A DNA stretch of 6,408 bases, from the NCBI GenBank assembly GCA_025922995.1, contig JAICGT010000077.1, positions 1 through 6,408 on the forward strand. Direction: 5' to 3'. Position 1 is the first letter of the stretch. Each line of letters opens with the position of its first letter. The notes under the pieces are model-generated. The model did no database searches and had not been told where the DNA came from. It was given only the letters and a program-made list of their open reading frames with translations. The translations under genes and the position numbers were made by a program. This DNA is from Fimbriimonadales bacterium (GTDB lineage: Bacteria; Armatimonadota; Fimbriimonadia; Fimbriimonadales; ATM1). Shown piece after piece: positions 1 to 5,975 of this stretch.

Positions 1-1663
1 AAAACGTTTCTTGCGTGAATACATCGATGAAGTTGTCCATCCCGACGTATTTCGCCGGCTTCATAATTCGATAGTCTTGGAACGCGATTACAAGCCCGCG
101 AAACAGGGGGTAATACGCCCAAACCAGCAGGCTCACGGCCGCCGGCGCCAGAAACAACAGGGCGAGCTTTAGGTACCTGGAGCTCTTCGTAGTTGAGGGC
201 TCGGCCGTCTTCTCCTTCAGCACAGCCCTTAGCCGCTTCGCCCACCAGATCCCGCCGCCAACCGCGACAGCCAGAAGGAACAGCATGATTCCGAGCGCAA
301 ACCCCCGACGCCGAGCCATCTCCTCCGGCGGAACGAAGCCGAGCAGCTTCTCGTCGATCGACCGCGCGGCCTCATTGAGGATTTCGATGGCCGGTTGATT
401 AGGGTTGAGCAGCGCTTTTTGCAACGGCTGGTCCAGCAGCACGTAGAGCATTTGGCAATTTCTGCCGTAAGGCTCAGGCTTGCCGTTTTCGAACTGCTCC
501 TTGCTCGCCTGGATAAGTAAGGGGTCTGCCTCCGCCGCCAGCTCCGGATATCCGTGCCGTTCCAGCAAATCCGGCTGCACCAGCTTGCCCAGGCCGTTCT
601 CGACGTAGCTCTTCGTCGCAACGCGGGCCGCGTCTTCCCCGACGAAAAACTCGATGAACCGCCAGCAAGCTGCCAGCCGCGTCGGGTCCGTAATTGACGC
701 ATTGATAGCCCACATCCCCGCGTTGATCTCGTTCGCATGCCCGCCGGGCCCTGCAGGCATCGCCGCAACGCCGATCAGCGCCGGGTTTGTTCGCGTGGAG
801 TGCATCAGCACGTCGTTCGTATAATCGAACCACATCGCCGCTTTGCCCGCGTCGATGTCGTCGCGCCAGGTCATCGAGAGCCCTGCGGCGGGGCCCTTGT
901 TGCCGTCCCACTTATCGAGCGTCAACTTCCTGAAGAAATCCAGCGCAACCGCCCCTTCCGGGCTTGCAAACGCAGTCTTCCAGTCTCCGTTCGGCAAGCG
1001 AACGACGGGCTCGCCCCCGGCTTGGCGCAGGATGTTGATCCAGTGCCACGCCTTGCCTTCGGGGCCGTTGTTGAACAGAAACCCGAATCGCCCCTTGTCC
1101 GACCTGGTTAGGCGCTTCGCGTAGTCGTAAAACTGCTCCCAGTCGCGTGGTGGTTCGCTTGGATCGAGTCCCGCCTCCCGAAAGAAGTCGATCCGGTAAT
1201 AGAGCGCCATTCCGTACTGGATGTACGGGATGCTGTAAATCTTGCCGTCGAAACTCCGCAAAACGTCGACGACCTTCGGCTTCAGCCGGCTAAGCACGTC
1301 CGGATGCTGCGCGATGAGGTCGTCGAGTGGGCGACAGAATCCCTGCTCGATGTAATTCGTCATCTGCCGGAAGTTCACGTAGAAAACGTCCGGCGCGGTA
1401 TCGCCGGCCATGCTCATCAGGAACGGCGCATCCGGCTGGTTGCCCGCAACCTCGAGCCCGGCCGCGTTTACGACTCGAATGTCAGGGTTCTGTTTGTGGA
1501 ACTCGTCGAAAATCGCGCGTCGAGCGATGCTTCCCGGATCGGCTGCGTCTTTCGGTGGAATGCCCCAGCTTGCGTGGGCAATCATACGCAGCCTGATTTG
1601 TTCGTCCTGGGCGAGGCACGCGGAAGTCGCTACCAGTAGCACGAGGGCGAAAAGCCGGCGCAT
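1..1663 (-). CDS. Sugar-binding protein fused to MalF/UgpA-type ABC permease (partial, 3' end off left edge)
   Basis: Reading the minus strand from ATG at 1663, the frame stays open for 554 codons to the window edge. Residues 1-18 look like a signal peptide (MRR, then a hydrophobic stretch FALVLLVATSAC); C16 is a poor lipobox match, so either ordinary or lipoprotein cleavage is possible. Residues about 24-440 read as a complete family 1 extracellular solute-binding protein: PDVFYVNFRQ at 91-100, the KIYSIPYIQYGMALYYRIDFF block at 141-161 typical of sugar binders, GLSMTWRDDIDAGKAAMW at 261-278, and a normal binding-protein end near 440. There is no stop. A transmembrane segment follows (about 454-474), then a basic linker (475-499), then a second hydrophobic segment (about 498-520) and FRGLVIAFQDYRI...YVGMDNFIDVF, the usual beginning of MalF/UgpA permeases. 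The implied topology is binding domain outside, linker inside, permease helix going back out, which fits the positive-inside rule. Inferred role: CUT1-type carbohydrate uptake with the receptor tethered to the channel. The substrate cannot be told. The start lacks a Shine-Dalgarno sequence. Confidence 0.85.
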   Translation of the reverse strand, partial: MRRLFALVLLVATSACLAQDEQIRLRMIAHASWGIPPKDAADPGSIARRAIFDEFHKQNPDIRVVNAAGLEVAGNQPDAPFLMSMAGDTAPDVFYVNFRQMTNYIEQGFCRPLDDLIAQHPDVLSRLKPKVVDVLRSFDGKIYSIPYIQYGMALYYRIDFFREAGLDPSEPPRDWEQFYDYAKRLTRSDKGRFGFLFNNGPEGKAWHWINILRQAGGEPVVRLPNGDWKTAFASPEGAVALDFFRKLTLDKWDGNKGPAAGLSMTWRDDIDAGKAAMWFDYTNDVLMHSTRTNPALIGVAAMPAGPGGHANEINAGMWAINASITDPTRLAACWRFIEFFVGEDAARVATKSYVENGLGKLVQPDLLERHGYPELAAEADPLLIQASKEQFENGKPEPYGRNCQMLYVLLDQPLQKALLNPNQPAIEILNEAARSIDEKLLGFVPPEEMARRRGFALGIMLFLLAVAVGGGIWWAKRLRAVLKEKTAEPSTTKSSRYLKLALLFLAPAAVSLLVWAYYPLFRGLVIAFQDYRIMKPAKYVGMDNFIDVFTQETF

Positions 1664-1670
1664 CGCGGCT

Positions 1671-1676
1671 ATTGTA
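1671..1676 (-). promoter_or_regulatory. -10 box (TACAAT) for the binding-protein/permease gene
   Basis: On the minus strand CGGTACAAT precedes the ATG at 1663, with 7 nt between the hexamer and the A of ATG. A start of transcription at the usual distance would fall on or next to the ATG, giving a leaderless mRNA. No convincing -35 hexamer is seen at 16-18 nt; TTGGCA at 1695-1690 is only 13 nt away. The same nine bases stand in front of glyS. Promoter activity is inferred. Confidence 0.5.
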
Positions 1677-1684
1677 CCGGTACA
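1673..1684. repeat. Perfect 12-bp palindrome in divergent promoter region
   Basis: TGTACCGGTACA is its own reverse complement and sits in the 35-bp gap between two divergent genes. It arises from two back-to-back GGTACA(A/C)T boxes, one on each strand, so it may simply be the paired promoters. It could also be an operator bound by a dimeric regulator that would control both genes. A related GTACC-GT-GGTAC repeat lies upstream of glyS. Confidence 0.55.
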
Positions 1685-1686
1685 CT
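1681..1686 (+). promoter_or_regulatory. -10-like box (TACACT) for the Ycf46-like ATPase
   Basis: GGTACACT on the plus strand mirrors GGTACAAT on the minus strand. It ends 12 nt before the GTG at 1699, so a transcript would have only a few untranslated bases. No -35 element was recognised. Supported by pattern only. Confidence 0.35.
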
Positions 1687-1698
1687 TCGTGCCAAGCC

Positions 1699-3213
1699 GT
1701 GAACCCTAAGCAAGAAATCGAAACGATGATTCGGGCCAAGTACCCCATCCTTTACGTCGTCACCTGGGAGGAGCACCGAGTCTCGGAGACGCTGCGTAAC
1801 GTCGCCGGCGAGATCGGCTTGAAACTCCACACCTGGTCGATGACGAAAGGAATGTCGCCGACACTACCCGGTGGGCAGTCGTCGACCTCCAAACTCACGG
1901 CCGACCTGGAGGTGCTTACCCAGATACACGGCGCGCCCGATGGGGCAGTCTTTCACCTCAAGGATTTCCACCCGTACATGAAAGACAGCCGCGTGATCCG
2001 CGTTTTTCGCGATCTCGCCGAACGGCTGAGAGGGCGGTCGCAAACGATCGTCCTTACCGCGCCGATACTGAATTTGCCGACCGAGTTGGAGAAAGAGGTT
2101 TCGGTCATCGACTTCGGTCCTCCGTCACGCGAGGAAATCGCCGAGGTCTTGGACATGGTTCTGCACGGCGTGAAAGGCAAGCCCGGTGTTGACACGGACC
2201 TCACTCCTGAGCAGCGCGAACTGTTGATCAAATCCTGCCAAGGCCTGACCCTCGAGGAAGTCGAATCCGTTTTTGCGCGCAGCCTCGTGTCTAAGAAAAA
2301 GCTCGACATCGACATTGTGCTGGAAGAAAAGAAGCAGATTATTCGCAAGTCCGGCGTGCTCGAATACTACGCGGCGTCGACGAGCCTCAAAGATGTCGGC
2401 GGCATGGAGCACCTCAAAGAGTGGCTGCGAAAGCGTACGCGCAGTTTCAGTGATAAAGCCGCGGAATTCGGGTTGCCCGCGCCGAAAGGTGTGCTGCTTT
2501 TAGGCGTTCAGGGTTGTGGAAAGTCGCTGGTTGCTAAGGCGATAGCGAGTCACTGGGACCTTCCGATGTTGCGCATGGATGTCGGCAAAGTTTTCGGAAG
2601 CCTGGTTGGACAAAGCGAGGAGAACGTGCGCAGGGCGATCCAGGTTGCCGAATCCGTCGCGCCGTGCGTGCTGTGGGTCGATGAATTGGAAAAAGGTTTC
2701 GCAGGCGTGCAAGGAAGCGGATACGGGGATAGCGGAACGACCCAGCGCGTTTTCGCAACGTTCCTGACGTGGATGCAGGAAAAAACCGCGGCCGTTTTCC
2801 TGATCGCAACCGCGAATGACGTTTCTCAATTGCCGCCCGAGCTATTGCGCAAGGGTCGTTTCGACGAAATATTTTTTATCGACCTTCCGGATTCGCCGGA
2901 GCGAGAGGAAATCTTTTCGATACATCTCAAAAAACGCAAGCGAGACCCGAAGAACTTCGACCTAAAGGCGCTTGCAAAACAGACCGCCGGATTTTCCGGC
3001 GCCGAAGTCGAGCAGGTCGTTATCGCCGGCCTCTTCGCTGCTTTTGATAAAGACCGCGATTTGACGCAGGAAGACCTCATCGAAGAAGCTAAAGAGTTCG
3101 TGCCTTTGAGCGTCATGATGCGCGAGGAGATCAACGCTCTTCGCGAATGGGCTAAATTGCGAACGCGCCCGGCGAGCCGCAACGACGACGAAGCCCCGGT
3201 TGCCTCGGCTTAG
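1699..3213 (+). CDS. Ycf46-like AAA+ family ATPase
   Basis: A 504-residue protein from the GTG at 1699, matching the usual length of about 500 for the plastid/cyanobacterial Ycf46 family. Residues about 10-180 form the family's N-terminal half (IRAKYPILYVVTWEE, later LKDFHPYM and LTAPILNLPTELEKE), which looks like a degenerate ATPase fold without Walker A. Residues about 225-480 form an active AAA+ domain: Walker A GVQGCGKS at 269-276, Walker B LWVDELEKG with D328 and E329, sensor 1 in IATAND (N373), arginine-finger candidates R384 and R387 in LLRKGRFDE, and GFSGAEVEQ at 431-439 before the C-terminal helical lid. All ATP-handling residues are present, so it is probably an active hexamer-forming ATPase. 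The family's client is not well established; in cyanobacteria it has been linked to inorganic carbon use. The start is uncertain: TTG 1672 and ATG 1726 are also in frame, but GTG 1699 keeps the short helix (NPKQEIET) that precedes the conserved block in relatives. No Shine-Dalgarno sequence is visible. Confidence 0.88.
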   Translation: MNPKQEIETMIRAKYPILYVVTWEEHRVSETLRNVAGEIGLKLHTWSMTKGMSPTLPGGQSSTSKLTADLEVLTQIHGAPDGAVFHLKDFHPYMKDSRVIRVFRDLAERLRGRSQTIVLTAPILNLPTELEKEVSVIDFGPPSREEIAEVLDMVLHGVKGKPGVDTDLTPEQRELLIKSCQGLTLEEVESVFARSLVSKKKLDIDIVLEEKKQIIRKSGVLEYYAASTSLKDVGGMEHLKEWLRKRTRSFSDKAAEFGLPAPKGVLLLGVQGCGKSLVAKAIASHWDLPMLRMDVGKVFGSLVGQSEENVRRAIQVAESVAPCVLWVDELEKGFAGVQGSGYGDSGTTQRVFATFLTWMQEKTAAVFLIATANDVSQLPPELLRKGRFDEIFFIDLPDSPEREEIFSIHLKKRKRDPKNFDLKALAKQTAGFSGAEVEQVVIAGLFAAFDKDRDLTQEDLIEEAKEFVPLSVMMREEINALREWAKLRTRPASRNDDEAPVASA

Positions 3214-3881
3214 CGTATTCTTCTATAACGCATAAACAATTCGTCGCCGACCACATGATTCTCGATCAACCGATAGTTTTGGACGCGTTCTCGCGGTAGC
3301 GCTTTGCCGTCGGCGTAGGTAGGCGTTTCCGCGCCGAGCTTTATTTTGGGAGCGAGTGTCAAGAACAACTCGTCCGGGATTTCCAGGTCAAAGAGTTGCG
3401 CATTAACCTCGCTGCCGCCTTCGACGAGCAGAACCCCAACCCCGAGTTCTCGAAGAAGCGCCAGTCCTTCAGCCCAATCGACATCGTCTTTTCCGAGCTT
3501 GAATACTCGCGTTGCTTCAGGAAGTTCCGGCAGTTTCGATGCTTCTGTACAGAAAACAATGGCCTTGTGCGGCGCATCGTCAAAAAAACGGGATGGGTAG
3601 AGAACGTCTCCGGACCGTGTAACGACGACTCTGGTTTTCTCTGCGGGATACCAAAGTCTGGCAGTCGTGCGTTGGTTGGCCGCTCCGATCAGTACCGCAT
3701 CCACAGAATTCTGAATACGGCGCATTCCCTCGTGATCGACCTTGCTGCCGAGGTCGTGCACAGGCTCGCCGCGCTCTCCGGTAATGATCTTGCCATCGAT
3801 GGTCGTAATCATATTGATCACGACATAGGGCCGGTCCTCCGGCGGATCGGGATACTCGAGATCCTGATAAAACTCAGGCAT
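3210..3881 (-). CDS. RibD C-terminal domain (DHFR-fold) reductase, stand-alone
   Basis: A 223-residue protein made of one RibD_C domain with no deaminase domain attached. Seen in order: NMITTIDGKI at 23-32 (family S/T-x-DG signature), DAVLIGAANQRT at 61-72 (nucleotide-binding strand and turn), LLVEGGSEVNAQLF at 151-164 (the EGG motif contacting NADPH in RibD/RIB7 enzymes), and DELFLTLAPKIKLG at 170-183. Known members reduce the ribosylamino-pyrimidine phosphate of riboflavin synthesis with NADPH; many stand-alone members have unknown substrates, so a role in flavin synthesis is possible, not shown. The ATG at 3881 is chosen because it shares its A with the glyS stop (TGATG) and has a Shine-Dalgarno sequence; a TTG at 3956 would put 75 bases inside glyS. 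Expression is therefore expected to depend on glyS. Its TAA (3212-3210) overlaps the TAG of the convergent ATPase gene. It is cytoplasmic: no signal or membrane segment is seen. Confidence 0.85.
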   Translation of the reverse strand: MPEFYQDLEYPDPPEDRPYVVINMITTIDGKIITGERGEPVHDLGSKVDHEGMRRIQNSVDAVLIGAANQRTTARLWYPAEKTRVVVTRSGDVLYPSRFFDDAPHKAIVFCTEASKLPELPEATRVFKLGKDDVDWAEGLALLRELGVGVLLVEGGSEVNAQLFDLEIPDELFLTLAPKIKLGAETPTYADGKALPRERVQNYRLIENHVVGDELFMRYRRIR

Positions 3882-5878
3882 CAATCTTCCTCGATAACGA
3901 TTTTCGAGAAGTCGCCCAACCGCTGGAATAAATCGTTCACTTTTGAAAGCAGCCAAAGACGGTTCGCGCGCAACTTTTCGTCGTCGACCATAACCATAAC
4001 TTTATCGAAGTACGCGTCGATGAGAGGCGTCAACTTGCGGAGATTCGATAGAAATCGGTCGAGATCGCCGGCGCTCTCAAACTCCGAGTAAGCCTCGTAC
4101 AATGCTCTCTCTTCGTCGTGCTCATGCAATGACGAATCCACGTCGTCTGCAATTTTAAGACCCTTCTTTTTTGCCGCCTCAACAATGTTTCCTGAACGCT
4201 TGGCAGTTCGTACAAAGTCGATATCGGACGACAAATTCGCGACGAATCGCGCGCGCTCCAGGAATTCACCGGTAGGTTCCGCCAATCCGTCTTGCCAGGC
4301 GGTCGCGAGCGCGTCGTACGGAATATCCGGATAAAGCGCTTGAAATCGTCCATACAGCAATTCCTGCAACGCGTCATGGAACTCTTGCAACTCGAATCCT
4401 TGTTTCTCGTACTCATCCGCGGCGGTACGAACCAGACTGGGAATTGAAATATCGCTCACTTGCATCAACATAGTCGCGGCTTTTCGCAAAGCGTAAGGGT
4501 CGCTACTTCCGGTAGGCGCTTCGCCTATTCCCAAATAGCCGGCGAGTCGATCAGCCTGATCTGCGCACATAACGGCGTTCGCCAATGCGTCATCTGAATG
4601 TGAGTAATGCAACTCGATTGCGCGACAAACTTCTTCCGAAAGGCCCTGCTTGCGCGCGTATTCAGCTCCAACTTTGCCTTGCAACGATGGTAATTCGCTT
4701 ACCAAGCCGGTCGAAAGGTCCGCTTTCGCGAGTCGTCCCGCTTCACGAGCTTCCTTGTTATCTTCGGCGATGAAATTGGCGCCATATACGCCGGACGCGA
4801 TCTGTTCGGTCAAATTCGCAAGCCTCTCAGAGCGCTGCTTAATTGTCCCGAGTTTCTCCTGAAAAACGATCCGCTCTGTCGCCTCCCAAAAATCCTCGAT
4901 GCTCTTCCGAGAATCCTCTTCGTAAAAGAAGAGCGCATCATTGAGCCGCGCATTCAAAACCCACTCGTTTCCGGCACGAACGGTGTCGGGCTCGCCTCCG
5001 TTAGTTACGCTCACAAACTGTGTCGTCACGGCTCCATCACTCTCAACCGGAAAAAACCGCTCATGCTTCGCCATCGCGGTCACTAAAACCGATTTCGGCA
5101 AAGCCAAGAATTCGTCGCGGAACGCGCCGGTAATCGGCATCGGCCATTCCGTTAAATTCGCGTTCTCGTCCAGCAAATCATCGTCGAGGACCGCCTTCGG
5201 AGCGAGTCGCAGAGTCTCTTCGGAAATCGTCTTTCGCCGTTCTTGTGCCTCCGGCTCGACAAATCGCTTTCGCAGTTCTTCCAAGAACGGCGACGGGTTT
5301 ACTTCGAACTCCTCGGGTGACAAAAAGCGATGCCCCCTCGACAGTTTCCCCGACGAAACGGACTCGATAGAGAATGGCACGACCTCATTATCGAGCAGCG
5401 CCACGATCCATCGAATCGGCCGCGAGAACCGCGTCCGCCCTGCGCCCCACCGCATGGTCTTGTCGAAAGAAATGCCGCGCACCGCAGCCGCCAACGGCTC
5501 CCCGAGCGCATCGGTGGCGGACCTGCCTGTAGTCGAAACCGTCGCCCAAACGTAATCGCCTTCCACATCGACTTCGTCCGTTGATACACCCGCGCCGCGC
5601 GCAAACCCTTGCAAGGCGGGCGTAGGCTGTCCGTCTTTGTACGCCGCCGCTGCTGACGGTCCGCGCTTTCGCTCCGTCCGATCCTCTTGCCGCTCGGCGA
5701 CATCCGAAACAAAAACGATCAGCCGCCTTGGCGTTGCGTATCTCGTGGCCTGCGTTGCGTCTCCCAGCCCCGCATCTCGAACGGCCTGGCAAACGCCCTC
5801 CATCAGCTGCTCAGCGGCGGATTCAACCATCGAGGCGGGCAGTTCTTCGACGCCGATTTCTATGAGGAGAGTGGGCAT
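3881..5878 (-). CDS. glyS: Glycyl-tRNA synthetase beta subunit
   Basis: The protein has 665 residues, slightly short of the roughly 690 usual for bacterial GlyS. The beta subunit works with the catalytic alpha subunit (GlyQ) to charge tRNA-Gly in the cytoplasm and supplies the tRNA-binding part. Seen in order: LLIEIGVEELPASM at 4-17; RYATPRRL at 46-53; ERKRGPS...G.PTPALQGFARGAGV at 69-98; MRWGAG..RFSRPIRWIVALL at 142-162; RGHRFLSP at 181-188; LTEWPMPITGAF...FLALPKSVL at 242-265; GNEWVLNARLNDALFFYEED at 303-322; LQGKVGAEYA at 399-408; the HD-type region CADQADRLAGYLGIGEAPTGSSDPYALRKAA at 438-468; and FDKVMVMVDDEKLRANRLWLL at 624-643, before the C-terminal anticodon-binding helices. The family motifs are complete from end to end, so it should be functional. 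ATG 5878 is preferred over the TTG at 5926 because MPTLLIEIG is the normal family start. No Shine-Dalgarno sequence is seen. glyQ is not adjacent: the upstream neighbour is divergent. Confidence 0.97.
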   Translation of the reverse strand: MPTLLIEIGVEELPASMVESAAEQLMEGVCQAVRDAGLGDATQATRYATPRRLIVFVSDVAERQEDRTERKRGPSAAAAYKDGQPTPALQGFARGAGVSTDEVDVEGDYVWATVSTTGRSATDALGEPLAAAVRGISFDKTMRWGAGRTRFSRPIRWIVALLDNEVVPFSIESVSSGKLSRGHRFLSPEEFEVNPSPFLEELRKRFVEPEAQERRKTISEETLRLAPKAVLDDDLLDENANLTEWPMPITGAFRDEFLALPKSVLVTAMAKHERFFPVESDGAVTTQFVSVTNGGEPDTVRAGNEWVLNARLNDALFFYEEDSRKSIEDFWEATERIVFQEKLGTIKQRSERLANLTEQIASGVYGANFIAEDNKEAREAGRLAKADLSTGLVSELPSLQGKVGAEYARKQGLSEEVCRAIELHYSHSDDALANAVMCADQADRLAGYLGIGEAPTGSSDPYALRKAATMLMQVSDISIPSLVRTAADEYEKQGFELQEFHDALQELLYGRFQALYPDIPYDALATAWQDGLAEPTGEFLERARFVANLSSDIDFVRTAKRSGNIVEAAKKKGLKIADDVDSSLHEHDEERALYEAYSEFESAGDLDRFLSNLRKLTPLIDAYFDKVMVMVDDEKLRANRLWLLSKVNDLFQRLGDFSKIVIEED
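3886..3892 (-). promoter_or_regulatory. Shine-Dalgarno sequence inside the end of glyS
   Basis: GAGGAAG on the minus strand lies 4 nt (6 nt from the AGGA core) before the ATG at 3881 and within the last codons of glyS. It is the only clear Shine-Dalgarno sequence before a start codon in this window, and it decides the reductase start. With the TGATG overlap it indicates translational coupling. Confidence 0.7.
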
Positions 5879-5889
5879 TGCGAACCGGA

Positions 5890-5895
5890 ATTGTA
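5890..5895 (-). promoter_or_regulatory. glyS: -10 box (TACAAT) for glyS-reductase operon
   Basis: On the minus strand CGGTACAAT ends 11 nt before the glyS ATG at 5878, so the untranslated leader would be only a few bases. It is identical over nine bases to the box before the transporter gene at 1671-1679. No -35 hexamer was recognised at normal spacing. No room exists for a T-box leader between this box and the start, although glycyl-tRNA synthetase genes in some Gram-positive bacteria have one. Confidence 0.5.
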
Positions 5896-5904
5896 CCGTG
5901 GTAC
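5893..5904. repeat. Inverted repeat GTACC-GT-GGTAC upstream of glyS
   Basis: Five-base perfect arms separated by 2 nt overlap the upstream half of the proposed glyS -10 box. The arms are the same as those of the palindrome at 1673-1684, which has no spacer. It could be a shared operator or just promoter-like repeats; two short sites cannot decide this. Confidence 0.35.
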
Positions 5905-5957
5905 CGAGCTGTGCCCAGGCGCCCAAGCTTACAGAGGCAAAGCAGCTGCGAAGTTGT

Positions 5958-5963
5958 CATAAT
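5958..5963 (+). promoter_or_regulatory. Possible -10 box (CATAAT) for the HExxH gene
   Basis: CATAAT ends 12 nt before the ATG at 5976, the same distance as for the ATPase gene, and there is no Shine-Dalgarno sequence between them. No -35 element was found. The rest of the 5879-5975 gap holds only the glyS promoter region. Confidence 0.3.
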
Positions 5964-5975
5964 CGGGTCTATCCC

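Noticed and set aside
229..911. Two minus-strand open frames of 179 and 145 codons (229-768 and 474-911)
   Set aside because: They are out-of-frame shadows of the binding-protein/permease gene, which reads through the same region without a stop.
737..1124. Plus-strand open frames of 124 and 93 codons
   Set aside because: They are antisense to conserved binding-protein sequence, with no domain or start signal.
3213..3232. Possible hairpin terminator after the ATPase gene (GCGT...ACGC)
   Set aside because: The stem is only four base pairs, lies in reductase coding sequence and lacks a T-run on either strand.
3582..3588. A7 run as a programmed frameshift site in the reductase
   Set aside because: It simply encodes part of RFFDD in frame; the conserved motifs continue in the same frame on both sides.
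3396..4091. 231-codon open frame on the plus strand
   Set aside because: It lies opposite the reductase and the end of glyS, both of which have full family motifs; its product has no recognisable domain and looks like an antisense shadow.
4941..5555. 204-codon open frame on the plus strand
   Set aside because: It lies wholly opposite conserved glyS sequence; the serine/arginine-rich product is typical of a shadow frame.
5879..5975. T-box or other riboswitch leader for glyS
   Set aside because: The gap is 97 bp, the likely -10 box is 11 nt from the ATG, and no T-box specifier, antiterminator or terminator pattern is visible.
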